Shown in pieces: positions 49,245 to 57,965 of a DNA stretch of 64,000 nucleotides. Source of the DNA: JAVKFY01 sp040223615 (GTDB lineage: Bacteria; Pseudomonadota; Alphaproteobacteria; GCA-2731375); the NCBI GenBank assembly GCA_040223615.1, contig JAVKFY010000034.1, forward strand, positions 1 through 64,000, written 5' to 3'. The position numbers were made by a program, and so were the translations under genes. The notes beneath the pieces were generated by a model, which saw only the letters and a program-made list of their open reading frames with translations, did not search any database and was not told where the DNA came from. Every line of letters starts with the position of its first letter. Position 1 is the first letter of the stretch.

Positions 49245-49461
49245 GGCGGCCCAGCAGCGCCCGGCCGGCGTCCGACACGCGCACGTCGCGGCCGGCGAAC
49301 TCGACCAGACCGCCGTCGACCGCGTCCTCCCAAACCGGCATGCGCGGACACGAGGTCCGCCACGCCTCCATCACCTGCGCGTAGGTGCGTGGCCGTTCGT
49401 CGACCCAGGCCAGGAATTGCAGGGTCAGATGCCCGGTCGGAGTGTCCAAATCGGTCGCCAT
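49237..49461 (-). CDS. Small conserved-type protein, possible winged-helix fold
   Basis: A 74-residue protein (MATDLDTPTGHLTLQFLAWV at the start; RPRTYAQVMEAWRTSCPRMP; DAVDGGLVEF; VRVSDAGRALLG at the end). The helix-helix-strand order and the final V-x-D-x-G-R-x-L-L segment look like a small winged helix, but no regulator family could be assigned. Its stop overlaps the oxygenase-like gene, so the two are coupled. Confidence 0.65.
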   Translation of the reverse strand: MATDLDTPTGHLTLQFLAWVDERPRTYAQVMEAWRTSCPRMPVWEDAVDGGLVEFAGRDVRVSDAGRALLGRHG

Positions 49462-49566
49462 GGCCGAACTATGCGACGCGCACGGGAGCCGATCAAGGCA
49501 GGTGCGTTGCACGGTCGCAGGCCGCGAAATAAGGTGCCGCATGGAAGCGAGCGAGCCGGTTTCCCG

Positions 49567-50133
49567 ATGCGCCTGAACCTTGGATGCGGCGGCGATAAGC
49601 GTGAGGGATGGGTCAACGTCGACAAGTACGACGCCGCGACGCCGGACCAGGTGGTCGACCTGGAGCGGTTCCCGTGGCCGTGGGACGACGACGCGGCCGA
49701 CCAGGTGCTGCTGAAGCACGTGCTGGAGCACCTGGGCCGCGACCCGGACACGTATCTCAACATCTTCAAGGAGCTGTGGCGGGTGTGCCGGGCCGGCGCG
49801 GAGGTCGAGATCGTGGTGCCGCATCCGCGCCACGACAGCTTCCTCAATGACCCGACGCACGTGCGGGCGGTGACGCCGGAGGGATTGCAGATGTTCTCGC
49901 GCGCCGAGAACCGCAAGTGGCGGCGCGAGAAGCTGGCCAACACGCCGCTGGGGCTCTACATCGACGTCGATTTCGACGTGGCCAAGGTCGACATGACGCC
50001 GGCGGAGCCGTGGCGCACGCAGTTCCGCAAGGGCAAGCTGAAGCCGGCGGAGCTGAACGAGGCGATGCGGCGCTTCAACAACGTGATCCTGGAGACGACC
50101 GTGATCCTCAAGGTCGTCAAGCCGCTGCGCTGA
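49567..50133 (+). CDS. Class I SAM-dependent methyltransferase
   Basis: A 188-residue protein. Motif I is LNLGCGGDKREGWVNVDKYD at the very N-terminus, and the motif II/III region is DDAADQVLLKHVLEHLGRDP. This is the short type often found in polysaccharide clusters. The stop overlaps the glycosyltransferase start by one base (TGATG), which suggests a shared pathway modifying a cell-surface sugar. Confidence 0.82.
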   Translation: MRLNLGCGGDKREGWVNVDKYDAATPDQVVDLERFPWPWDDDAADQVLLKHVLEHLGRDPDTYLNIFKELWRVCRAGAEVEIVVPHPRHDSFLNDPTHVRAVTPEGLQMFSRAENRKWRREKLANTPLGLYIDVDFDVAKVDMTPAEPWRTQFRKGKLKPAELNEAMRRFNNVILETTVILKVVKPLR

Positions 50134-51383
50134 TGGCCAGGGCGAAACGGCAGGCGCCAACCGATCGTCCCGGGCTGACCCGGCCGCTGCTGGAATTTCG
50201 TGCCCTCGCCGATTTCAGCTTCGGGCAGAACAATGTCGCAGGCGAAGGCCGCCAGGCCGGGATCGCGGGCGAACGCTATTTCACCTCGCTGACGCCGTTC
50301 GCCAACCAGGCGGTGCTGGCCAATCCGCGCCAGTTCAAGGTGGTGAACACGGCGGCCCGGCTGCCCTGCCTGCCGCGGGCGCGCTGGGGCGACGATGCCT
50401 TTCGCGGCAAGCGGGTGCTGTTCTATCTGCCGACCGACGCGCTGGGCGAGAATGTCGCCATGCTCGCCTTCCTGCATGCCTTCGTGGCACAGCGCGGCGC
50501 GGCGGCGGTCGGCGTGTTCTGCGCGGCGTCGTCCGCCGACATCTACCGCACCTCGGACCTACCCGAGGTCTACACGCTGTGGATCGGGCGGCGCGATCTG
50601 AAGCGCTGGGACACCATCGTCGACCTGAACCAGCTCGAAGGCCGGCGCGAGATCGAGTTCTGGCCGGTCGACATGGAGATCGGGCTGCTCGATGCCTTCG
50701 GGCTGGCGCCGAGCGAGCGTTACCCCAGCGCGGCGCGGCCGATCGGCAAGGCGAAGGGCGCACTGAAGATCGGGGTGCTGCCGCTGGCGACGTCGCCGTT
50801 GCGCACCCTACCGCCGGCGACGATCGTGGCGTTGACGCAGGCCCTGGGTGACTTCGGCGAGGTCCATCTGTGCCTCAACCGGCTGCAGCACCAGGGCGTG
50901 CTCTACGCCAGCACGGTGGCCGGCAAGCTCGATGCGGCGGTAAAGGTGACGCCGGGATTCCATTCGATCGCCGAACTGCTGCGCGCGATCGACGGGTTCG
51001 ACTATGTGGTGCTGGCCGATTCGGGACCGGCGCACATGACCAAGCTGTTCGCGGTGCCGGGCGTGGCGATCTACACCTCGGCGCCGGGCGGCGTGTTGCA
51101 GGGCCGGTTCGAGAACCTGGCGCGCTGGCAGGTGCCGTTCGACGGGCCGCATTGCCGCGCGCCGTGTGGGCTGGCCAAGGTGCGGCAGACCGCCGACGGA
51201 CGGATCGGCTGCATGGGGTCGCTCGGCGTGCCGGTCGAGGACCTGCCAAGCGCCGGCGGGGGCGCCGATCCGGACGCGGTGGCGCGGCTGATGCGCGAGC
51301 CGGTGCCGTGCGTCGCCGAGGTCGCGGCCGACCCGCGGCCGATGGTTGATTTCGTGATCGCCGACCTGGAGTCGCGGCTCTAG
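50133..51383 (+). CDS. GT9-like (heptosyltransferase-type) glycosyltransferase
   Basis: A 416-residue protein. The second domain carries ADSGPAHMTKLFAVPGVAIYTSA, the D-S/T-G-x-x-H motif of the ADP-heptose:LPS heptosyltransferase family. The first domain (FRGKRVLFYLPTDALGENVA) fits a GT-B fold. A Cys cluster (DGPHCRAPCGLAK, GRIGCMGS) near residue 340 is unusual for GT9. Likely adds a sugar to LPS core or another envelope glycan. It ends with a 4-base overlap with the convergent porin gene. Confidence 0.72.
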   Translation: MARAKRQAPTDRPGLTRPLLEFRALADFSFGQNNVAGEGRQAGIAGERYFTSLTPFANQAVLANPRQFKVVNTAARLPCLPRARWGDDAFRGKRVLFYLPTDALGENVAMLAFLHAFVAQRGAAAVGVFCAASSADIYRTSDLPEVYTLWIGRRDLKRWDTIVDLNQLEGRREIEFWPVDMEIGLLDAFGLAPSERYPSAARPIGKAKGALKIGVLPLATSPLRTLPPATIVALTQALGDFGEVHLCLNRLQHQGVLYASTVAGKLDAAVKVTPGFHSIAELLRAIDGFDYVVLADSGPAHMTKLFAVPGVAIYTSAPGGVLQGRFENLARWQVPFDGPHCRAPCGLAKVRQTADGRIGCMGSLGVPVEDLPSAGGGADPDAVARLMREPVPCVAEVAADPRPMVDFVIADLESRL

Positions 51384-52552
51384 AAGCTGACGGCGGTACC
51401 GAGCAGCAGGATGGTGTGTTCGCCGTCTGGGGTGTGCGGCAGGGCGCCGGCGCGGCCGGAGCGGTAGTCGTAATGCTGCAGGCCGCCGACGACCAGGACG
51501 CCAGGCCCGAGTTCGTAGGTCACGGCCAGCGAATAATATTCGCCCTCATCATCGTCGAAGCCGGCGAAGGTCAGCACCGAACCCTGCTCCTGTTCCAGGT
51601 ACTGATAGGCGATACCGAACTGCCACGGGCCGGTGGTGTAGCTGCCCGAGACCTCGTACTCGTCGCGATCGCGGCTCGGCACGCCGCCGACATTGGTCTG
51701 GCGCAGGAACGAGCCGCCGATGCCGAAACCCTGGTAGGTGAGCTGGATGCCGCCGCCCCAGGCACTGCCGTCGTCGGCGCCGACCGGCTCGGCGTCGGCG
51801 GTGGTGTAGCTGCCGAACAGGGCGAGGCCAAAGGCGCCGATGTCGCGCAGGTAGTTGCCGGCGACGGTCACGACCTGGGACTGGCCAGCGTTGCTGTCCA
51901 GGTTCAGGGCCGTGCCGGATTCCTCCATCGGGCCGGCGCTCGGGTCCGGGGTCAGGCCGATGGTGAGCTTGTCGTCGGGGGTGTAGGCGGCGCCAAGCTG
52001 CAGCCCGGCCCAGCGCGGCGTGTAGTAGGCGACCTTGTCGGTGGTGAAATCGAGCCGGTAGTTGTAGGTCGCGAAGTAGCCGCCGCCACCGCCCCAGGGC
52101 TGGCCCGGGATGTGCTGCATGGCGGCGAAGTTGCCGTGGCCGGGAATGATATGGCCGGTGCCGCCGTAGAACATGGTGACGCCGGGGCCCCAGGTGGAGC
52201 CGAGTTCGACGCGGCCGAAACCGCCGGTGAAGAAGATGTAGCTGTTGTCGATCTGGTCGGGCGAGGTCTCCGCCTCCAGCTCGACCCGCACGCCGACCCG
52301 GATGCCGTTGTCCAGCGTGGTCTGACCGCGGAACCGCACTTCGCCCTCGCGCGCCACGCCGTGTTCGCGGAAGCCGTCGCCGATGTGCATGCCGGTGGTG
52401 GAGCCGGCATCGGCGCCGTCATCGAGGTCGGCACCAACGATGAAGAAGCGGTAGTTGCCGGACAGGCCCAGTTCGATCTTGTCGGCGGCGCGCGCCTGGG
52501 CGGCGATCAACACCAGCGCCAGGGCGGTGCCGGCCATCCATTTGCGATGCAT
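51380..52552 (-). CDS. Outer-membrane porin (general diffusion type)
   Basis: A 390-residue porin. The signal peptide is residues about 1-22 (AGTALALVLIAAQARA), the mature N-terminus is ADKIELGLSGNYRFF, and the C-terminus ends in a Phe after a beta strand (TILLLGTAVSF). The early segment FREHGVAREGEVRFRGQTTL and the following GVRVELEAET are nearly identical to the next porin. The start at 52552 follows GGAG at a good distance; the in-frame ATG at 52567 overlaps that site. It lies 164 bases downstream of its paralogue and has ordinary codon use. Confidence 0.9.
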   Translation of the reverse strand: MHRKWMAGTALALVLIAAQARAADKIELGLSGNYRFFIVGADLDDGADAGSTTGMHIGDGFREHGVAREGEVRFRGQTTLDNGIRVGVRVELEAETSPDQIDNSYIFFTGGFGRVELGSTWGPGVTMFYGGTGHIIPGHGNFAAMQHIPGQPWGGGGGYFATYNYRLDFTTDKVAYYTPRWAGLQLGAAYTPDDKLTIGLTPDPSAGPMEESGTALNLDSNAGQSQVVTVAGNYLRDIGAFGLALFGSYTTADAEPVGADDGSAWGGGIQLTYQGFGIGGSFLRQTNVGGVPSRDRDEYEVSGSYTTGPWQFGIAYQYLEQEQGSVLTFAGFDDDEGEYYSLAVTYELGPGVLVVGGLQHYDYRSGRAGALPHTPDGEHTILLLGTAVSF

Positions 52553-52654
52553 CAGATCAAACTCCACCGACGCGCGACGTGAGCCGGCATTATGCCCTCA
52601 ACGGCATGGCAACCGAAACCCATTGCCGCTTCCGCGCAAAGCCCGTCCTGCAGA

Positions 52655-52688
52655 CAAAGCAAGAGGGCGCGGCTTGCGCCGCGCCCTC
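52655..52688 (-). terminator. Rho-independent terminator of the second porin gene
   Basis: An 11-bp perfect stem, GAGGGCGCGGC/GCCGCGCCCTC, with a 4-base loop lies about 30 bases after the stop. Read on the minus strand it is followed by TTGCTTTG. It is the clearest intrinsic terminator in the window. Confidence 0.75.
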
Positions 52689-52716
52689 CGCATTCTTGGC
52701 CTTTGGATAAGCGTGC

Positions 52717-53970
52717 TCAGAAGCTGAGCGCGGTACCCAGGACGAAGATGTAGTGATCGCCATCGGCCGTGGTCTGCGCACCACCCGGGCCGGTGCCCGC
52801 GTCGTGCTGGTAGTACTGCAGGCCACCGACGAGCAGGACGCCCGGGCCGAGAGCATACGTACCACCGACCGAGACGTACTCAGCCTCGTTGTCGTCGACG
52901 TCGGCCGCGCCGGAGTCGACTTCAAGATTCTGGTACGCGATACCGAAGTTCCACGGACCAGTCGAGTAGCTGGCACCGATGCTGTACTCGGCGCGATCGA
53001 TGTCGTTCAGGACGGCAACGCCGGTGGCCGAGGCGCCGAGCGCCGCAACCGGACCGACCGCGCCGAACGCAGCCGCGCCCGCGCCCTGCACCGTGCCGAG
53101 CACGCCAGCGTGCTCGATGTGCAGGTAGGAACCACCGATCTTGAAGCCCATGTAGCCGAACTGGGCACCGAGGTTCCAGGACTTCGGATCGTCCGCGCCC
53201 GACGCTTCGTGGTCGGAGTCGCTGTACGAACCGTAGAGCGCGACGTCAACGTTGGAGAACTTGTTGACGTAGTTGGCGCCGATGGTGAACACCTCGGACG
53301 GGCCCGCACCCGGGGTCGTCGGGGTCGAGCTGTCCGGGTTGAGGCCGGCACCGGACTCTTCAACACCACCGATGGCGGCCTTGTTGTCCGGCGTGTACGA
53401 CAGACCGACCTGGAAGCCGGCGAAGCGCGGCGAGTAGTAAACGATCTTGTCGTTCACGCCGTCGAGACGCCAGTTGTACGACGCAAAGTACGAGCCACCG
53501 CCGAAGTACGGCGCCTGCGGCACGTGAACCTGCGACGCGAAGTTACCCAGGCCCGGCAGCACGTGACCGGTGCTGGTGCCGTAGCTCATGATAACGCCCG
53601 GACCCCACATCGAGCCCATCTCGACCCGGCCGAAGCCGCCGTCGAAGTAGATGTAGCTGTTATCGATCTGGTCGCCCGAAGTTTCCGCTTCCAGCTCGAC
53701 CCGGACGCCGACCTTGATGCCGTTGTCCAGGGTCGTCTGACCACGGAAGTGAACTTCGCCCTCGCGGCCGACACCGTGCTCACGGAACCCGTTGCCAAGC
53801 TCGAAGCCGGTCGGCGAATTCACATCCGCGCCGTCATCGAGATCGCCAACGACGCCGTAGAAACGGTAGAAACCGCTCAGACCGAGGCTGATCTTGTCGG
53901 CGGCTTCCGCGAGTGCCGGGAGCAGGCCCAGCGCGGCGAGAGCCGTCGTTCCCAGAAGTACTTTCTTCAT
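52717..53970 (-). CDS. Outer-membrane porin (general diffusion type), probably highly expressed
   Basis: A 417-residue porin. The signal peptide is MKKVLLGTTALAALGLLPAL with cleavage after AEA; the mature start is ADKISLGLSGFYRFYG and the last residues are ILVLGTALSF, with the terminal Phe needed for BAM insertion. It shares long blocks with the neighbouring porin, so the pair arose by duplication. Its codons are more uniform and lower in GC than neighbouring genes (many AAC, GAC, TAC, TTC), it has a GGAGAGGAGCG ribosome site and a strong terminator, all pointing to high expression. Confidence 0.92.
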   Translation of the reverse strand: MKKVLLGTTALAALGLLPALAEAADKISLGLSGFYRFYGVVGDLDDGADVNSPTGFELGNGFREHGVGREGEVHFRGQTTLDNGIKVGVRVELEAETSGDQIDNSYIYFDGGFGRVEMGSMWGPGVIMSYGTSTGHVLPGLGNFASQVHVPQAPYFGGGSYFASYNWRLDGVNDKIVYYSPRFAGFQVGLSYTPDNKAAIGGVEESGAGLNPDSSTPTTPGAGPSEVFTIGANYVNKFSNVDVALYGSYSDSDHEASGADDPKSWNLGAQFGYMGFKIGGSYLHIEHAGVLGTVQGAGAAAFGAVGPVAALGASATGVAVLNDIDRAEYSIGASYSTGPWNFGIAYQNLEVDSGAADVDDNEAEYVSVGGTYALGPGVLLVGGLQYYQHDAGTGPGGAQTTADGDHYIFVLGTALSF

Positions 53971-54040
53971 GTGCGTAACGCTCCTCTCCGATAGCCGGCG
54001 ACGGGCAATGGCTCGCGCCTCGACTGACCGTAGGGCCCTT

Positions 54041-54068
54041 TTTTACGCCGGCCGGGTTTCCGGAGCAA
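54041..54068 (-). promoter_or_regulatory. Possible promoter of the highly expressed porin
   Basis: On the minus strand, TTGCTC (54068-54063), a 16-base spacer and GTAAAA (54046-54041) lie about 70 bases upstream of the ATG. The match is moderate; other positions in the 287-base divergent gap are possible. Nothing else definite was seen in that gap apart from a weak TATAG near 54206 on the plus strand. Confidence 0.28.
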
Positions 54069-54257
54069 CCGAAGCAAGACCGAAATGTGTTGAAAATCAC
54101 GCGCTGTTGCATTCGAGTCACAGGTGGAGGTCGGGCACCTGCGAATGGCGACTAGCGGCATGTCGGCACGGCGCCTCGACAGTGTTGTCGGTTCGGGTGG
54201 TTTGCTATAGAAGCGCGGTCTGGGCTGGCGTAGGCCTCAAAGGCGGATTTCAGGCAG

Positions 54258-54824
54258 ATGGGCGCGACAAGTGGCACCGGTTTCGGGCAGTGGCGGCGAG
54301 CGGCCGCGGTCGCGGCCGTGCTCGTCGCGATCGGCCTCGCGGGCTGCGAAGGTACCGATATTCAACCGGCGGATCGGCCCGAGGTGAGTCAGGGCGACGC
54401 ATACAAGGCGAACCGGCAGGGGACCGAGGGCTCGATCTTCGGACCCGGCGGGATCAATCTCTTCGGCGGCAACGATAGCGCGCCGGTGGCCAGCGGCGGC
54501 ATCGGCGTCAACAGCTTTCTGTGGCGCGCGTCGCTGGACACGCTGTCGTTCATGCCGCTGAGTTCGGCCGATCCGTTCGGTGGCGTCATCATCACCGACT
54601 GGTATTCGCCGCCGGAGACTCCCGCGGAGCGCTTCAAGATGACGGTCTACATCCTTGACAGGTCGCTCCGCGCCGATGGCCTCAAGGTAGCGGTGTTCCG
54701 GCAGCAGCGGCCCGGCGGCGGCGACTGGACCGACGCCGGCGTGGCACCGGAGACCGTCGCCGAACTGGAGAACGCGATCCTGACCCGGGCCCGGCAGCTG
54801 CGTATCAGCACGCTGGCCGAGTAG
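54258..54824 (+). CDS. DUF3576-family lipoprotein
   Basis: A 188-residue lipoprotein. The signal peptide ends in a lipobox GLAGC (Cys at about residue 30). The core GGIGVNSFLWRASLDTLSFM, PFGGVIITDWYSPPETPAER and FKMTVYILDRSLRADGLKV matches the DUF3576 family found beside leuS in alphaproteobacteria. It is anchored in the envelope; the function is unknown. Its conserved place upstream of leuS-lptE suggests a link to outer-membrane assembly. Confidence 0.87.
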   Translation: MGATSGTGFGQWRRAAAVAAVLVAIGLAGCEGTDIQPADRPEVSQGDAYKANRQGTEGSIFGPGGINLFGGNDSAPVASGGIGVNSFLWRASLDTLSFMPLSSADPFGGVIITDWYSPPETPAERFKMTVYILDRSLRADGLKVAVFRQQRPGGGDWTDAGVAPETVAELENAILTRARQLRISTLAE

Positions 54825-54877
54825 CCAGGGGCCAAACAACCGGCCGGCGGCCGGCCTTGACAGACGAGCAACCCGTG

Positions 54878-57454
54878 ATGAGCGAACCTGCGTCGCGCTA
54901 CAACGCCAAGGAAAGCGAGGCGAAATGGCAGGCGGTCTGGGCCGATCGGCGATCTTTCGCCGCCGGCGAGGACTTCGACCGGCCGAAGTATTATGTTTTG
55001 GAAATGTTCCCGTATCCGTCGGGGCGTATCCACATGGGCCACGTGCGCAACTACACCATGGGCGACCTGGTGGCGCGCTACAAACGCGCGCGCGGCTTCA
55101 ACGTGCTGCACCCGATGGGCTGGGACGCGTTCGGCCTGCCGGCGGAGAACGCGGCGCTGGAGAACAAGGTCCACCCGGCGAAATGGACCTACGAGAACAT
55201 CGCGAACATGAAGGCGCAGCTGCAGTCGATGGGACTGTCGCTGGAATGGGAGCGCGAGTTCGCCACCTGCGACGCATCTTATTATAGGCACCAGCAGGCG
55301 ATCTTCCTGGACTTCCTGGAGGCCGGGCTGGCCTACCGGCGCGAGAGCTGGGTGAACTGGGATCCGAGCGAGCATACCGTGCTGGCCAACGAGCAGGTGA
55401 TCGACGGCCGCGGCTGGCGGTCCGGCGAGCCGGTCGAGCGGCGCAAGCTGTCGCAGTGGTTCTTTCGCATCACCGCCTATGCCGAGGAATTGCTGCAGGC
55501 GCTGGGCGATCTGGAACGCTGGCCGGAGAAAGTCCGGTTGATGCAGGCGAACTGGATCGGCCGTTCGGAAGGCTGCCGCCTGGCCTTCGAGCTGGAGGGG
55601 CGCGACGACCAGGTCGTGGTGTTCACCACGCGTCATGACACCATCTTCGGCGCCAGCTTCCTGGCGCTGTCGGCAGACCATCCGCTGGCCGCCGATCTGG
55701 CGGCGAAAGACCCGAAACTGGCCGCCTTCGTCGAGCAGTGCCGCAAGACCGGGACTTCCGAGGAGGCGATGGAGCGGGCGGAGAAGCTGGGCTACGACAC
55801 CGGCCTGCGCGCCAGGCATCCGTTCGACCCGGGCAAGACCGTGCCGGTCTACGTCGCCAACTTCGTGCTGATGGAGTACGGCACCGGGGCGATCTTCGGC
55901 TGTCCGGCGCACGACCAGCGCGACCTGGACTTCGCCCGCAAGTACGACTTGCCGGTACTACCGGTGGTTGTACCGGCGGACGCCGACCCGGCGACCTTCG
56001 AGGTTGGCGAGGAGGCCTATGTCGGGCCGGGCAAGCTGGCCAATTCCGCCTTCCTGGACGGCATGACGGTGGCGCAGGGCAAGCAGGAAATCGCCGACCG
56101 GGTCGAGGCCGAGAAGCGCGGCAACCGCGAAGTGAATTTCCGGCTGCGCGACTGGGGCGTGTCGCGGCAGCGCTACTGGGGCTGCCCGATCCCGGTGGTG
56201 CACTGCGAGGCCTGCGGCGTGGTGCCGGTGAAGCGCGAAGACCTACCGGTGAAGCTGCCCGACGACGTCGAGTTCGATCGGCCGGGCAATCCGCTGGACC
56301 GGCATCCGACCTGGCGCGACGTGCCGTGTCCGGCATGCGGCAAGCCGGCCAAGCGCGAGACCGATACCTTCGACACCTTCGTCGATTCGGCCTGGTATTT
56401 CTCGCGCTTCTGCTCGCCGCGGAGCGACAAGGTGGTGGATCGCGACGCGGTCGACTACTGGATGCCGGTCGATCAGTATATCGGCGGTGTCGAGCACGCC
56501 ATCCTGCACCTGCTCTATGCGCGCTTCTTCACCCGGGCGATGCAGCAGTGCGGTTATGTCGGCGTGGCCGAGCCGTTCGCCGGGCTGTTCACCCAAGGCA
56601 TGGTCTGTCACGTCACCTATCGCGACGACGCGGGCAACTGGCTGCTGCCCGCCGAGGTCGAGCGCACCGAAGACGGCGCCCTGGTGCATGGGCCGAGCGG
56701 ACGGCGGGTGACGACAGGCCGGTCGGAGAAGATGTCGAAGTCGCGCAAGAACGTGATCGACCCTGAGGACATCATCGACCGCTACGGCGCCGATACCGCG
56801 CGCTGGTTCATGCTGTCGGATAGCCCGCCGGAGCGCGACCTGGAGTGGACCGAATCCGGCGCGGAGGGCGCGTGGCGCTTCATTCAGCGCATCTGGCGCC
56901 TGTTCGCGGCCGACCCGGGCCGTTTGCGGCCAAGCTACGGCGCGATGCCGGCGTTCGGCGACAGCGCGCTGGCGCTGCGCCGTGCCACGCACATCGCGAT
57001 CCAGTCGGTGACCGCCGACATCGAGGGCTTCCGGTTCAATGTCGCCGTCGCGCACATCTACGAGCTGGTGAACGCCATTCATGCGTTCAAGCCGACCGGC
57101 GAAGCCGGCGATCAGTGGGCTTTGGGCGAGGCGCTGCGGGTTCTTGTTCGCTTGATCGAACCGGCGATGCCGCATTTCGCGGAGGAGATGTGGGCGCTGG
57201 CCGGCAACGACGGACTGGTCTGCCAACAGCCGTGGCCGGCCGCCGATGCGGCACTGCTGGTCGAGGACACCGCGACGATCGCAGTGCAGGTCAACGGCAA
57301 GCTACGCGCCACCCTGGAACTGGCCCGCGATCTCGCCGAAGACGACGCCCGTGCCGCCGCGCTGGCCGACGAGCGGGTGCAGCGCAGCCTGGATGGCAAG
57401 TCGGTGCGCAAGGTGATCGTCGTGCCGAATCGGATTGTGAACATCGTTGCCTAA
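54878..57454 (+). CDS. leuS: Leucyl-tRNA synthetase
   Basis: An 858-residue class I synthetase. The HIGH motif is HMGH in PSGRIHMGHVRNYTMG, and the KMSKS motif is intact in SEKMSKSRKNVIDPED. The editing domain shows FTTRHDTIFGASFLALS. Zinc-type Cys pairs occur in VHCEACGVVP and VPCPACGKPAK. It charges tRNA-Leu. The ATG at 54878 is chosen; a TTG at 54857 and GTG at 54875 are in frame. The lptE start lies 8 bases inside its end. Confidence 0.96.
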   Translation: MSEPASRYNAKESEAKWQAVWADRRSFAAGEDFDRPKYYVLEMFPYPSGRIHMGHVRNYTMGDLVARYKRARGFNVLHPMGWDAFGLPAENAALENKVHPAKWTYENIANMKAQLQSMGLSLEWEREFATCDASYYRHQQAIFLDFLEAGLAYRRESWVNWDPSEHTVLANEQVIDGRGWRSGEPVERRKLSQWFFRITAYAEELLQALGDLERWPEKVRLMQANWIGRSEGCRLAFELEGRDDQVVVFTTRHDTIFGASFLALSADHPLAADLAAKDPKLAAFVEQCRKTGTSEEAMERAEKLGYDTGLRARHPFDPGKTVPVYVANFVLMEYGTGAIFGCPAHDQRDLDFARKYDLPVLPVVVPADADPATFEVGEEAYVGPGKLANSAFLDGMTVAQGKQEIADRVEAEKRGNREVNFRLRDWGVSRQRYWGCPIPVVHCEACGVVPVKREDLPVKLPDDVEFDRPGNPLDRHPTWRDVPCPACGKPAKRETDTFDTFVDSAWYFSRFCSPRSDKVVDRDAVDYWMPVDQYIGGVEHAILHLLYARFFTRAMQQCGYVGVAEPFAGLFTQGMVCHVTYRDDAGNWLLPAEVERTEDGALVHGPSGRRVTTGRSEKMSKSRKNVIDPEDIIDRYGADTARWFMLSDSPPERDLEWTESGAEGAWRFIQRIWRLFAADPGRLRPSYGAMPAFGDSALALRRATHIAIQSVTADIEGFRFNVAVAHIYELVNAIHAFKPTGEAGDQWALGEALRVLVRLIEPAMPHFAEEMWALAGNDGLVCQQPWPAADAALLVEDTATIAVQVNGKLRATLELARDLAEDDARAAALADERVQRSLDGKSVRKVIVVPNRIVNIVA

Positions 57455-57965
57455 GGCGCTGGCCGGAATCGGTTTCGCGCTGGCACTGCTACTATTGGCG
57501 GGCTGCGGCTTCGAGCCTCTGCACGGCCGTGGCGCGCCAGGCCAAGCCAGCACGTCGGGCCGGCTGGCGCAGGTTCAGATCCCGGCGATCGGCGATCGCG
57601 TCGGCCAGCTCGTGCGCAATCGGCTGCTGGACTACTTCGAGCCGCCCGCAGGCAACGTGCCGGCGGTCTACCGGCTCGACGTCGACGTGACCGAGCGCAA
57701 GGAAGGGCTGGCGATCCAGGACGACCAGACGGTCACGCGATACAACCTCCGGTTGAATGCGAAATACCGGTTGGTGCGGATACGCACCGGCGCCGTGCTG
57801 CTGAACGGGGCGACCAATACGATCTCCGCCTACAACGTTATTCGTTCCGACTATGCCAACCTGATCGCCGAGCGCGATGCGCGGGCCCGCGCGGCGCAGG
57901 AGATCGGCGACGCCGTCGGCCTGCGTGTCGCGGTGTTCCTGCAACCGCGGGACCGCAAGTCGTGA
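57447..57965 (+). CDS. lptE: LPS-assembly lipoprotein LptE
   Basis: A 172-residue lipoprotein with a TTG start overlapping leuS by 8 bases. The signal peptide has a lipobox LLAGC followed by GFEPLHGRG, the conserved start of alphaproteobacterial LptE. The rest (VAQ/RYNLRLNAKYRLVRIRTG-like strands, then SAYNVIRSDYANLIAERDA) fits the family. It plugs LptD in the outer membrane and delivers lipopolysaccharide. The order leuS-lptE-holA is widely conserved and supports the call. Confidence 0.9.
   Translation: MPKALAGIGFALALLLLAGCGFEPLHGRGAPGQASTSGRLAQVQIPAIGDRVGQLVRNRLLDYFEPPAGNVPAVYRLDVDVTERKEGLAIQDDQTVTRYNLRLNAKYRLVRIRTGAVLLNGATNTISAYNVIRSDYANLIAERDARARAAQEIGDAVGLRVAVFLQPRDRKS

Noticed and set aside
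54857..54862. TTGACA just before leuS as a -35 box, or the TTG as leuS start
   Set aside because: No -10 hexamer lies 16-18 bases downstream before the coding region, and the ATG at 54878 gives the normal LeuS N-terminus.
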